From: Larkinella sp049445795
GTDB taxonomy: Bacteria > Bacteroidota > Bacteroidia > Cytophagales > Spirosomataceae
Direction: 5' to 3'
Length of the DNA stretch: 64,000 nucleotides
Assembly (NCBI RefSeq): GCF_049445795.1
Contig: NZ_JBMSDT010000017.1
Location: 62,001 to 126,000 of the forward strand
Shown here: positions 33,907 to 43,085 of the stretch, one piece after another
Layout: every line of letters begins with the position of its first letter
Position numbering within the stretch: position 1 is the stretch's first letter
Notes under the pieces: model-generated
What the model was told of the DNA's origin: nothing
Databases searched by the model: none
Seen by the model: the letters and a program-made list of their open reading frames with translations, nothing else
Program-made: the position numbers and the translations under genes

Positions 33907-35247
33907 ATGAATCAGTCTTTTTCGTTTACGCTACTTCTGGCGCTATCCCTCCTGCTTGCGTCCTGCAAGCACGAGCAGAACCTCGTAACGCCGGACAAAC
34001 CCGAAATCCCAGCCGAAAAACCGCAGTCGCGGCCCGGCAAGGTCCATCCCATCGGCAGTCCGCTGGGCACGGCCACCACACAAACCATCGGTCCGGCCGG
34101 TGGGCAGCTTTCTTCCGCCGACAACCGCCTGACCATCACCGTACCGGCAGGGGCCGTCGAAACCGCCCAGTCTTTTAGCATTCAGCCCATAAGCAGCACC
34201 GGGCCACAGTCGCTGGGCAATGGCTTCCGGCTTGCGCCACACGGCACCTCGTTTAAAAAACCGGTTACAATTCGTGTCCAATATGATCCGGCAACCTTAT
34301 CCGGCACGGTAGCCGAAGCGCTGGCGCTGGCCTACCAGAACGACAAAGGCATCTGGATGCTGGCGGCTAACGGCAAAGTCGATACAGTGGCACATACCGT
34401 CAGCGTTGAAACAACCCATTTCAGCGACTGGGCCGTGCTTGAACGGGCGAAACTCTATCCCGAAGTCGGTTTCGTAAAACCCGGCGGGGATCTGACGCTC
34501 ACCGTGCAGGTGCTCGATGATTATGCTTTGGTCCCGCTCACGAGCGAGACGGAAGTTTCCGAACCCTATGATTCGCCCACGGCTTTGATTGATACCGATA
34601 CCTGGAAGCTGGCGGGTTCGGGTAAGTTGGTCCCGCTTATCTGGAAAGCGCAATACCTGGCCCCGAACACCATTCCCGCCCGGAATCCGGTTGCCGTCAG
34701 CATAAAGCTTAAAGCTCCGACGTCCATCGACGGAAAACCGTTCCGGGAACTCTGGCTGGTGTCGAACATCTACATCGGCGACGAAGGCATTTCCTTCCGG
34801 ATCAACGGCGGCAAATGGATTCACACACTTGCATCGGCCCGGCTCTTGAGTAATCAGGGACTCGGAATGGTGACCATTACGGGTGGGGTGACGGCCGACG
34901 GCAACAACTGGGGCATCAACTTTCTGACCTTGCCGCCTATGCAGGAAACCGAGGAGACTTCGCCTGTCACACTGATAAATATGACCATGCCGTGGACAGT
35001 GTCTGAATCAGGACCACATTTGCACCTCACGGATCAACAGGGCAATGTGTATTACAAACAGTTCTATCCGGTTCCGCCGGTTTTCTACCCTAGTCCGGGC
35101 GCTCTGACCTATTACCACTTCGGCAAAGTAGGAGATTACCTCATTGGCAAATTCGAACTGGAAAAAGCCGGACGGTACAACGACACCCAGGGCTATCTGG
35201 GTACCAGCCGCATCGAGGGCTTCTTCCGTGTCAAACGGCTTAACTAG
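33907..35247 (+). CDS. Lipoprotein with ZU5-like domain
   Basis: The 446-residue protein has a lipobox (SLLLASC at about residue 20), a linker and a ZU5-type domain over residues 55-160 (IGPAGGQLSSADNRLTITVP, then AGAVETAQSF and HGTSFKKPVTIRV). The remaining C-terminal 250 residues are strand-rich and unrecognised. ZU5 domains in bacterial surface proteins often mediate cleavage or adhesion-like functions. The HFSDWAVLE end of the domain resembles such proteins. Substrate or partner is unknown. Confidence 0.8.
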   Translation: MNQSFSFTLLLALSLLLASCKHEQNLVTPDKPEIPAEKPQSRPGKVHPIGSPLGTATTQTIGPAGGQLSSADNRLTITVPAGAVETAQSFSIQPISSTGPQSLGNGFRLAPHGTSFKKPVTIRVQYDPATLSGTVAEALALAYQNDKGIWMLAANGKVDTVAHTVSVETTHFSDWAVLERAKLYPEVGFVKPGGDLTLTVQVLDDYALVPLTSETEVSEPYDSPTALIDTDTWKLAGSGKLVPLIWKAQYLAPNTIPARNPVAVSIKLKAPTSIDGKPFRELWLVSNIYIGDEGISFRINGGKWIHTLASARLLSNQGLGMVTITGGVTADGNNWGINFLTLPPMQETEETSPVTLINMTMPWTVSESGPHLHLTDQQGNVYYKQFYPVPPVFYPSPGALTYYHFGKVGDYLIGKFELEKAGRYNDTQGYLGTSRIEGFFRVKRLN

Positions 35248-35280
35248 TTCAACAACAGATTAATCCCAACCAACAATCCA

Positions 35281-35850
35281 ATGAACATTACGTACCCCCA
35301 CAAAATTGAGAATGGCCACGGCGAAACGCTCATTTTTCAGGGCCTGATCCGGGAAGCCGACGGCGACCGCGTTTACGGCGAAAACTTTGTAGCACCCGGC
35401 AGCGGCCCGCCGATGCACGTACACTGGCTTCAGGATGAAGGTTTTACCGTGGTTAGAGGCAAAATTGGTTACCAGATCCAGGGACAACCGGAGCAGTACG
35501 CAGCAGAGGGAGACACCATCGTATTTAAACGAGGGGAAGCTCACCGTTTCTGGAATGCCGGAACCGAAACCCTTCATTGCAAAGCCTGGCTCAAACCAGC
35601 CAATACGATTGTGTATTTCCTCACCGCCATTTTTAATGCCCAGAAAAAAACAGGTACAACCAAGCCGGAGGTCTTCGATGTCGCTTATCTGCTGACCCGC
35701 TACGCCAGCGAGTATGATATGCTCGAAATTCCCCGGCTGGTCCGGAAGGTCGTCATTCCCATCGTGTACAGACTCGGTCGGTTGCTGAACAAATATGAGC
35801 ATTTCCGGGAGGCTCCGGCGGCCATTCAAGCCACGGACCATACGCTGTAA
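35281..35850 (+). CDS. Cupin-domain protein
   Basis: The 189-residue protein has a cupin with metal ligands in GPPMHVHWLQDEGFTVVRG and the second motif GDTIVFKRGEAHRFWNAG (His near residue 97), so it is a metal-binding small-molecule enzyme or sensor. The extension after residue 115 is helical. It sits 33 bases after the ZU5 lipoprotein gene and is closed by a strong terminator. The exact reaction cannot be read. Confidence 0.85.
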   Translation: MNITYPHKIENGHGETLIFQGLIREADGDRVYGENFVAPGSGPPMHVHWLQDEGFTVVRGKIGYQIQGQPEQYAAEGDTIVFKRGEAHRFWNAGTETLHCKAWLKPANTIVYFLTAIFNAQKKTGTTKPEVFDVAYLLTRYASEYDMLEIPRLVRKVVIPIVYRLGRLLNKYEHFREAPAAIQATDHTL

Positions 35851-35881
35851 AACCGGATTAATTCTGCCCCCTTTTCTCCGT

Positions 35882-35945
35882 ACCCGAATCATTCCGCTTT
35901 GGCTGCTCACCCAGGCTTAAAAACGGAACGATTCGGGTGCGGTTT
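35882..35945 (+). terminator. Terminator after the cupin gene
   Basis: ACCCGAATCATTCCG (35882-35896) pairs with CGGAACGATTCGGGT (35924-35938) with one mismatch, followed by GCGG and a short T-run. Confidence 0.72.
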
Positions 35946-36004
35946 TTGATATTGAAACCGCTTGGCTAACTTGGGAGACCCAAATCCTGAACTCCTGATC
36001 GTCC

Positions 36005-37558
36005 GTGCGCAAATTCATCCTCGGCTTTTTGCTCGTCCTCGGCGGACTGCTTGTGTTGGTCGGTGGCTATGGCTATTATAACAGCCGCGACCGCCATCCG
36101 GGTTATACCCTCAACCTGAGTATCAAGGCCCCCGAACAGCCCCGGTTACTGAAAGTCGGCTTTGCGGCTCTGCCCATCACGCCCCACCTCCCCGACCGCT
36201 GGACCGATCAGAACCGGAATGCAGCCTTTGAACCGGACGAAGGTGATACGTATACCGATGGCAACCAAAATGGAAAGTTTGATGCTTACTGGATGGCCGG
36301 TTTTGGCCAGGAAAGGGCTGCTAACGGCATCCACGACGACCTGTGGGCACGGGCCGTCGTAATCGACGACGGGAAAAACCGGCTGGCCATCGTGGCCGTG
36401 GATCTGCTCGGTTTTATGCACAAAAATGTCATTAATGTTCGGAAAGCGCTGCCTGCCAGCGCGGGCATTACGTACGCGATGGTGTGCAGCACCCACAACC
36501 ACGAAGCGCCCGATTTTCTGGGTTTGTGGGGTGGCAGTATCCTGAAAAGCGGGGTCAACAAATCCTATGAACTTTTTGTTGAACAACAAGTTACGCGGGC
36601 GGTTCTGCGGGCTGTCGGGCAGCTCCGTCCGGCGCGATTGCGGTTTGCGCAGGACCTGACCGGTGCAGATTCGCTCCTGATGGACACCCGAAAACCGCTT
36701 GTGAAAGACGCAGGTCTGTACATCATGCAGGCCCTTGATGCACAAAAAGACAGCACATTAGGCACACTGGTAGTGTGGGGTAATCATCCCGAAACGCTCT
36801 GGAGCAAAAACACCCTGCTCACGTCCGACTTTCCGCATTATGTCCGGGCTTACCTGGAAAAAGGGATTGTACAGGGCGATTCGGTGGTGCAGCAAGGCCT
36901 GGGCGGAGCGGTGGTGTATGCTTCGGGTTGCGTCGGCGGTTTGATGACAACCTCCCCGAAAGTAACCATCCGGGACCCGCTAACGGGTGAGCGCTTTCAG
37001 GAACCCACGTTTGCAAAAGCCGACGCTCAGGGTAAACAGTTGGCTATGCTGATTTACAACGCGTTGCAATCCGATACAGCGACCGTACAAACTGCCGGAA
37101 TCACGCTTCGGGCGCAAACACTGGAGATTCCGCTCGACAATAACCTGTTCCAACTGGCGGTGGGTTTGGGCGTGCTGGATGCCGGATACAGTCGTTGGGG
37201 GAACTTCCGGACCGAAATTGTGGCTTTCCGGATAGGTGAAGCAACGTTTTTGGGCGTGCCGGGGGAGCTGTACCCCGAAATTGCCAACGGCGGTGTTGAA
37301 AATCCGCCGGGGGCCGATTTTCGTATAAAACCTCGGGAAACACCTCCGCTCCGTAGCCTGATGCCTGGAAAGTATAAATTTATTATTGGCCTGGCCAACG
37401 ATGAGTTAGGATACATTATTCCAAAAAGTGAATGGGATAAAGAAAAACCGTATTTGTATAACGCCAAAGACAAACCTTACGGCGAAATAAACTCCACCGG
37501 ACCCGAAACAGCTCCGAAGTTATACCAGGCTATGACAGAGCTGCTGCGGGATTTATAA
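36005..37558 (+). CDS. Neutral/alkaline ceramidase-like secreted hydrolase
   Basis: The 517-residue protein has an N-terminal membrane anchor (FILGFLLVLGGLLVLVGGYGYY) and the ceramidase-type fold with VGFAALPITPHLPDRW near residue 50 and the metal-site motif VCSTHNHEAPDF near 160. GTG is the start codon. It resembles neutral/alkaline ceramidase N-terminal domains (PF04734), so it may act on ceramide-like or other amides, which Bacteroidota sphingolipid producers use. The reduced match elsewhere leaves the substrate uncertain. It precedes the system 2 regulator by 10 bases, so it may be co-transcribed with it. Confidence 0.78.
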   Translation: MRKFILGFLLVLGGLLVLVGGYGYYNSRDRHPGYTLNLSIKAPEQPRLLKVGFAALPITPHLPDRWTDQNRNAAFEPDEGDTYTDGNQNGKFDAYWMAGFGQERAANGIHDDLWARAVVIDDGKNRLAIVAVDLLGFMHKNVINVRKALPASAGITYAMVCSTHNHEAPDFLGLWGGSILKSGVNKSYELFVEQQVTRAVLRAVGQLRPARLRFAQDLTGADSLLMDTRKPLVKDAGLYIMQALDAQKDSTLGTLVVWGNHPETLWSKNTLLTSDFPHYVRAYLEKGIVQGDSVVQQGLGGAVVYASGCVGGLMTTSPKVTIRDPLTGERFQEPTFAKADAQGKQLAMLIYNALQSDTATVQTAGITLRAQTLEIPLDNNLFQLAVGLGVLDAGYSRWGNFRTEIVAFRIGEATFLGVPGELYPEIANGGVENPPGADFRIKPRETPPLRSLMPGKYKFIIGLANDELGYIIPKSEWDKEKPYLYNAKDKPYGEINSTGPETAPKLYQAMTELLRDL

Positions 37559-37568
37559 CGAAATTGGT

Positions 37569-38252
37569 ATGCGAATATTAATTGTAGAAGACGAACACGA
37601 GGTTGCCGCATTTATCAAAAGCGGCCTCGAAGATTATGGATTTAGTGCCGATATCGCCAACGACGCTTTGCAAGCTCAGATCTTACTGGCGAATACGGAA
37701 TACACTACGGTTGTGCTGGACGTAAACCTTCCGGTTATCAACGGATTTGAATTGTGTAAAACGATCCGAAACCGTTACGAAGATGTATCGATTCTGATGC
37801 TGACGGCCCTGGGAAGTACGGAAAGTAAACTGAACGGTTTTGAAGCCGGGGCCGACGATTATCTCATCAAGCCGTTCGAATTCAGGGAGTTGGTAGCCCG
37901 ACTAAAAGCACTTAACCGGCGTCGCTCCGGACCATCGGCGGATTCGGCGGTTTTAAAAATTGCGGATCTGGAATATAATCAGGCGAGCAAAACCGTCAAA
38001 CGAGGCAACCAGAAAATCCTGCTGACTGCCCGCGAACTGGCTTTGTTGGAATTTTTCATGAAAAATCAGAACAAGGCTTTAACCCGCAACGAAATCACCG
38101 AGAAAGTCTGGGATGTCAACTTTGATACCGGAACCAACGTTGTCGATGTTTACGTCAATTACTTACGCAAAAAAATCGATAAAGACTATACCCCTAAACT
38201 GATTCATACGATCAGCGGAATTGGCTACATCATGCAGGAATCGGAGGAATAA
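37569..38252 (+). CDS. OmpR-family response regulator, system 2
   Basis: The 227-residue regulator has a receiver domain with D51 (VVLDVNLPVINGF) and switch Lys in DDYLIKPFEFRE, then a winged-helix domain with NEITEKVWDVNFDTGTNVVD. It is paralogous to the regulator at 27269. It is followed by its kinase after three bases and by a seven-unit phased array, so it likely controls the small membrane protein at 39748. Confidence 0.95.
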   Translation: MRILIVEDEHEVAAFIKSGLEDYGFSADIANDALQAQILLANTEYTTVVLDVNLPVINGFELCKTIRNRYEDVSILMLTALGSTESKLNGFEAGADDYLIKPFEFRELVARLKALNRRRSGPSADSAVLKIADLEYNQASKTVKRGNQKILLTARELALLEFFMKNQNKALTRNEITEKVWDVNFDTGTNVVDVYVNYLRKKIDKDYTPKLIHTISGIGYIMQESEE

Positions 38253-38255
38253 ACG

Positions 38256-39632
38256 ATGAAAATACGCGCCCGGATTTCGGTTACTTTTCTGATTATCGTC
38301 GCTGCCAACCTGGTGGTTTTCTCGCTGGTGATTTACTTTATTTCCGAATATTTCCGGCAACGGGATTTTTATAACCGGCTGGCCGATAAAGCCCGAACTA
38401 CGGCATCCCTGCTGATTGAAGAAAACGAGATCAACTCGACGATTCTCCGGCTCATCGAACGAAAAAATCTAACCTCGTTGCCCGAAGAGCACATCATTAT
38501 TTACAACCCGCAAAATAAATTGATGTACGCCAGTGCCGACACCGCCGGAGAAATTGCTGATCGCAGCAACCTTCTTTCCCGGATTCGGGAGCGGAAACAG
38601 TTGTACCTACGCCGGAACCGGAAAGAAATTGTTGGCATTACGTACCCCTACCAGGACCAGGAGTATGTGATCATTGCGTCGGCTTACGATGAATACGGCC
38701 TGATTGAGATGGATCACCTGCGGAAGATTCTGGGCTTTGGACTGGCCTTCAGTATCGCGCTGGTCGGCTGGTCGGGCTGGGTGTTTGCGGGGCGGTTTCT
38801 ACGTCCGATTTCCAACGTGATCCGTCAGGTGGATCAAATCAAGGTGTCGAACCTGAACCAGCGCGTCGATGCGGGCGATAACAGCGACGAAATCGACCAA
38901 CTGGCACATACATTCAACTCTATGCTCGACCGGGTTCAGGAAGCGTTTGAAGTTCAGCGCAACTTCGTTGCTAACGCATCGCATGAACTACGCACTCCCC
39001 TGACCATTATCACGGGTCAGATCGAAGTCACACTGATCAAAAAGCGCACGGTTGAAGAACATGAGGCTAAATGGAAATCCGTGCTGGAAGTCATCAAACG
39101 GCTGAACCTGCTGGCCAACAACCTGCTCGAACTGGCACAGGTCAGCCTGGACGACGTGACCATGAAATTTCATGATGTGCCGATCGACGAAGCGATCTAT
39201 CAGGCGACGAAGATGCTGACTACCCGCCGACCGGATTATCAGGTGGCGTTTTCGTTTGCCAGCGAAACCGGGTCCATACCTTCGTCACTGACCGTACAAG
39301 GAAGTCTGTCGCTGCTGATTTCGGCCTTTTTGAACCTAATGGAAAATGGCTGTAAGTTTTCTACCAACAACCGGGTAGAAGTTATTCTTGGCGCTGATCG
39401 TCAGTGGGTTACCGTCGAATTTAGGGACAAAGGAATCGGTATTGACGAAGGCGATATCAAACACATCTATGAACCATTTTTCCGGGCCGAAAACGCCAAA
39501 CGGATTCACGGCTACGGCATTGGCCTGCCGCTAACCTATCGCATCATTCAGCTTCACAAAGGTCAGATTCACGTTTCGTCGCGCATCAACGAAGGAACCA
39601 ACTTTTTATTGAAATTTCCCAAAACGGTCTAA
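38256..39632 (+). CDS. OmpR-type sensor histidine kinase, system 2
   Basis: The 458-residue kinase has two membrane helices (8-30 and 158-178), a small periplasmic sensor region (INSTILRLIERKNLTSLPEE), HAMP at 180-232, HisKA with H243 (FVANASHELRTPLT) and a HATPase (NLMENGCKFSTNNRVEV, GIGIDEGDIKHIYEPFFRA). Its layout is nearly the same as the system 1 kinase, including the INSTILRL-like sensor stretch. Its stop codon overlaps the first site of the downstream regulatory array. Confidence 0.95.
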   Translation: MKIRARISVTFLIIVAANLVVFSLVIYFISEYFRQRDFYNRLADKARTTASLLIEENEINSTILRLIERKNLTSLPEEHIIIYNPQNKLMYASADTAGEIADRSNLLSRIRERKQLYLRRNRKEIVGITYPYQDQEYVIIASAYDEYGLIEMDHLRKILGFGLAFSIALVGWSGWVFAGRFLRPISNVIRQVDQIKVSNLNQRVDAGDNSDEIDQLAHTFNSMLDRVQEAFEVQRNFVANASHELRTPLTIITGQIEVTLIKKRTVEEHEAKWKSVLEVIKRLNLLANNLLELAQVSLDDVTMKFHDVPIDEAIYQATKMLTTRRPDYQVAFSFASETGSIPSSLTVQGSLSLLISAFLNLMENGCKFSTNNRVEVILGADRQWVTVEFRDKGIGIDEGDIKHIYEPFFRAENAKRIHGYGIGLPLTYRIIQLHKGQIHVSSRINEGTNFLLKFPKTV

Positions 39633-39717
39633 TCGAATTCTAATCAGTTTATAACCGTCTTCTCATTGACTTCTAATAGACTCTTAATGAGCCTATTAAA
39701 TAGGGGGCTTACTTTTG
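39629..39717 (+). promoter_or_regulatory. Phased CTAAT array and promoter before the 39748 gene
   Basis: Units at 39629 (CTAAT), 39640 (CTAAT), 39651 (ATAAC), 39662 (CTCAT), 39673 (CTAAT) and 39684 (TTAAT) are exactly 11 bases apart. A further TTAAA at 39696 is slightly out of phase. A -7 box TACTTTTG sits at 39710-39717. This is the architecture of tandem OmpR/PhoB binding. Confidence 0.72.
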
Positions 39718-39747
39718 TAAAGTCACACCAAGCGATTCTCAAAAGTT

Positions 39748-40059
39748 ATGGCCACCCGCACAAATTCCACGAAAAAGACGAATTACCTGGTCAACTGGGC
39801 AACCGTCTGGGGATTGATCTTTTTTGCCATTGCGCTCGACCTCTATGTCAATTACGACGAGCAAAAGAAAGGCAAAGAGACGTATCGCTCGCAGTATGAA
39901 GCGAAAGCATCGGAAGCCGACTCCCTCCGCGCCGTCAAAAGCGAACTGGAACGTCAGTTGTTTGAAATGAAAGCTACGCGTGGATCCGAATCAACGGGTT
40001 CGGTCGCCCGGCCGGACAATGAGAAAACGGTCCTAGCGTCAACGGACGTCGTCAATTAA
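39748..40059 (+). CDS. Small membrane-anchored coiled-coil protein, TCS-associated
   Basis: The 103-residue protein has a single membrane helix at about residues 18-35 (TVWGLIFFAIALDLYVNYD) followed by a coiled coil (SEADSLRAVKSELERQLFEM) and a polar tail. It resembles the N-terminal half of the 24858-25769 protein, which sits beside the other OmpR/HK pair. With the strong phased array in its promoter it is the likely output target of system 2. The function is unknown. Confidence 0.8.
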   Translation: MATRTNSTKKTNYLVNWATVWGLIFFAIALDLYVNYDEQKKGKETYRSQYEAKASEADSLRAVKSELERQLFEMKATRGSESTGSVARPDNEKTVLASTDVVN

Positions 40060-40175
40060 GCATCCTATCCATTCTTTTTATCCGGAACAGATACCGGATA
40101 CCACCTGTCACACCCGCAAGCCGAACTTCCGCAGGCGAAACCGCCCGGAAAGCCAGGCAAAACGGAACCCTAATC

Positions 40176-41819
40176 ATGCAGATGAATCAAGTAAAAACAA
40201 CGCATAAAAAAACACGAAGCTTTGACTTTAGCACATTTCAGGGCGATCTCCGGGGCGGTGGTGTTTCCTTTCTGGTGGCCGTTCCGCTCTGCCTGGGAAT
40301 TGCGCTGGCGTCCGGAGCCCCCCTGTTTTCAGGTATCATCGCCGGTATTGTCGGCGGTTTGGTCGTCGGGTTGTTCAGCCGCTCGGCTCTGAGTATTTCA
40401 GGGCCAGAAGCCGGACTAATCGTCGTTACGCTGGCCGCCATCGAAGTGCTTGGCTCCTTCCCGGCGTTTCTGCTGGCCACCTGTCTGGCCGGTCTGATCC
40501 AAATCGGGCTGGGCTTCCTGAAGTCCGGAATTATCAGTAATTTCTTTCCTTCCTCGGTCATCAAAGGCATGCTGGCCGGTATCGGTATCATCCTGATCAT
40601 CAAGCAAATCCCGCACCTGGTTGGCTACGATGCCGACGCAGCCGAGGAGTTTTCGCTCTTTCAACCGGAGGGATTCAACATAATCAGTCAGTTTCGACTG
40701 GCGATGGGGCAATTGAACGAAATCGCCATCCTGATTGCGGCTCTGTCACTGGGGATTCTGCTGCTTTGGGAACGGCCTTTCTTCAAACAAAATGCGGTAT
40801 TCAAGAATATTCCGGCCGCTCTGGTGGTCGTTGTGCTGGGCATTACCATTAATGGGCTGGTCAGGACACTGGCTCCCGAACTGGCATTAAAAGGCAACCA
40901 CCTCGTCCAATTGCCGGTGGCGGTCAGCCTGAGCGGTTTTCTGAACTTGTTTACCTTTCCCGACTGGAGTCAGTGGAGCAACCCGCAGGTCTACAGCTCG
41001 GCGCTCTCCATTGCCCTGGTTGCCAGCCTGGAAGCTCTGCTGGCCATCGAAGCGTCGGACCAGCTTGATCCGCTGAAGCGCAAAACGCCCGCCAACGCCG
41101 AATTAAAGGCCCAGGGAATCGGCAATTTCGTCAGCGGACTCATTGGCGGGATTCCGGTTACCTCGGTGATTGTCCGGAGTTCGGTCAGCATCAACGCCGG
41201 GGCGCGAACCCGGGTAGCGGCACTCATCCACGGTACGTTGCTGCTGGTCTGCGTGATTGCGCTGCCAACGGTGCTGAACCAGATTCCGTGGGCGGCTTTG
41301 GCGTCGATTCTGCTCATCACCGGCTATAAACTGGCGCGGGTCCGGATTTTTAAAGAGCTGTTTAACGAGGGCCTCGACAAGTTTGTGCCGTTTGTCGTCA
41401 CCATTGCCGCTATCCTGCTGACGGATTTGCTCACCGGGATTGCCGTCGGTATGCTGGTGGCCCTGTTTTTCGTGCTGCGGGAAAGCTACCGGAATGCCCA
41501 CCGCACCGAAACCTTTCAGGATGGGGATCGTGAATACATCCGAATCAGCCTCGGCGACTACGTCTCCTTTCTGAGTAAAGCCAGCATTGTCAAGCTGCTG
41601 ACCTCCGTGCCGGACAACGCCGTGGTGGAAATCGACAGCAGCCATTCATCCTACATCGACAGCGATGTGATGAGCACCATTCAGAACTTCCGGGAAACGG
41701 CGCAGCAGCGAAACATCCAGTTGGTGTTCCTGCGCGAACCGGCGGAATACCGCCCCCTTCCCGAATCGATAATCGCCAAACGAAACCGGCATTTGCGGGA
41801 AATTGAAGAGCGAGAATAA
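40176..41819 (+). CDS. SulP-family anion transporter with STAS domain
   Basis: The 547-residue transporter has about 12 membrane segments (VSFLVAVPLCLGIALASGAP in TM1, then SRSALSISGPEAGLIVVTL) typical of the SulP/SLC26 family, and a C-terminal STAS domain from about residue 450 (AVVEIDSSHSSYIDSDVMST). It would carry sulfate, bicarbonate or another inorganic anion. The STAS domain probably regulates it. A good terminator follows. Confidence 0.92.
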   Translation: MQMNQVKTTHKKTRSFDFSTFQGDLRGGGVSFLVAVPLCLGIALASGAPLFSGIIAGIVGGLVVGLFSRSALSISGPEAGLIVVTLAAIEVLGSFPAFLLATCLAGLIQIGLGFLKSGIISNFFPSSVIKGMLAGIGIILIIKQIPHLVGYDADAAEEFSLFQPEGFNIISQFRLAMGQLNEIAILIAALSLGILLLWERPFFKQNAVFKNIPAALVVVVLGITINGLVRTLAPELALKGNHLVQLPVAVSLSGFLNLFTFPDWSQWSNPQVYSSALSIALVASLEALLAIEASDQLDPLKRKTPANAELKAQGIGNFVSGLIGGIPVTSVIVRSSVSINAGARTRVAALIHGTLLLVCVIALPTVLNQIPWAALASILLITGYKLARVRIFKELFNEGLDKFVPFVVTIAAILLTDLLTGIAVGMLVALFFVLRESYRNAHRTETFQDGDREYIRISLGDYVSFLSKASIVKLLTSVPDNAVVEIDSSHSSYIDSDVMSTIQNFRETAQQRNIQLVFLREPAEYRPLPESIIAKRNRHLREIEERE

Positions 41820-41842
41820 TCCAATTTGTGTGACAGATGACG

Positions 41843-41879
41843 ATGAGGCTGACCGGTTTCCGGCCAGTCTCATTTTTTT
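41843..41879 (+). terminator. Terminator after SulP
   Basis: The GAGGCTGACCGG and CCGGCCAGTCTC arms pair around TTT with one mismatch and a G-U pair, followed by seven T. It lies 24 bases after the SulP stop. Confidence 0.82.
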
Positions 41880-41992
41880 GTGGGCAACCAGCAGCCCACA
41901 GAAACCATTAGTAGCGTTTGTTCATACGTTCAACGATAACTTTTCCGGAGAGCGGTTTTAACCATTTGGCCCCACGGGCAGTTTATGGAAAC

Positions 41993-43069
41993 ATGGTAAA
42001 GATTCCGATGAATGTAGCAGCGCTGGCCCATGACCCGGCCCAGGCCGCCAGAGCGGTCAAATTGGTGTATGTCAACGACTCTGCCCCCGGTATCCGGCGT
42101 CGGCGGGTGGGCGATCAGTTTGAATACGACGATGCGAAAGGCAACCCGATTGAGGACGAAGAAACGCTGCTCCGCATCCGTCAACTGGCGCTGCCGCCAG
42201 CCTGGGAGAACGTCTGGATTTCCGCCAAACCGAATGGTCACCTCCAAGCCACCGGGATCGATACCCGGGGCCGGAAGCAATACCGCTACCACGCCAACTG
42301 GAACGCCATGCGAAGCGAAACCAAGTTTTCGCGCATGATTGCCTTCGGCGAACACCTTCCCAACCTCCGCGCCCGGATTGCCAAAGACCTGCAACGCCGG
42401 GAACTGACCCGGGAAAAAGTGATTGCCATTGCCCTGAGTGTGATGGAACAAACCCTGATCCGCATTGGCAATGCCTCGTACGAGAAAGAATACGGGCACT
42501 ACGGACTAACGACACTGAAAGACAAGCATGTCAACGTCGGCACCGGCGATCTGCGGTTTCGGTTCAAAGGCAAAAAGGGGGTTTACCACGACATTACCGT
42601 CCGCGACCGGCGACTCGCCCGGCTGGTGAAAGCCTGCCGCGACATTCCCGGCAAGGAGTTGTTTCAGTACTACGACGAAACCGGCGAACACCGCAGCATC
42701 GATTCCGGCATGGTCAACGAGTACCTGCGCGAATACACGGCCGAGGAGTTTTCGGCCAAGGATTTCCGGACCTGGGCCGGAACCGTCAACGCCCTTCGTC
42801 TGCTGGCCGAACTGGAACCCTGTTCGACGGAAAAAGAAGCGAAAAAGAATCTCAATACGGTTCTGGAACAGGTAGCGCACCGGCTGGGCAACACCCGCAC
42901 GGTCAGCCGGAAGTATTACGTACATCCGCAGATTCTCGAAGCCTACGAATGCCAGGACCTGAACCCGTACCTGAGACGCAAAAACCAGTTCCGGCAAACC
43001 TCCAAATACGGTCTGGATTCCATCGAGAAATTACTCCTGCGTTTTTTGAAGGACCAGGTGAAGGGGTGA
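41993..43069 (+). CDS. Type IB DNA topoisomerase
   Basis: The 358-residue protein matches the compact bacterial/poxvirus topoisomerase IB. It has an N-terminal domain (GIRRRRVGDQFEYDD) and a catalytic domain with TLIRIGNASYEKEYGHYGLT, KDFRTWAGT and the active Tyr in VSRKYYVHP. It relaxes supercoils by a 3'-phosphotyrosyl intermediate. I use the ATG at 41993 because the 25 codons before it do not fit the family. It stands alone. Confidence 0.92.
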   Translation: MVKIPMNVAALAHDPAQAARAVKLVYVNDSAPGIRRRRVGDQFEYDDAKGNPIEDEETLLRIRQLALPPAWENVWISAKPNGHLQATGIDTRGRKQYRYHANWNAMRSETKFSRMIAFGEHLPNLRARIAKDLQRRELTREKVIAIALSVMEQTLIRIGNASYEKEYGHYGLTTLKDKHVNVGTGDLRFRFKGKKGVYHDITVRDRRLARLVKACRDIPGKELFQYYDETGEHRSIDSGMVNEYLREYTAEEFSAKDFRTWAGTVNALRLLAELEPCSTEKEAKKNLNTVLEQVAHRLGNTRTVSRKYYVHPQILEAYECQDLNPYLRRKNQFRQTSKYGLDSIEKLLLRFLKDQVKG

Positions 43070-43085
43070 ATTTATAGGGCGGTTT

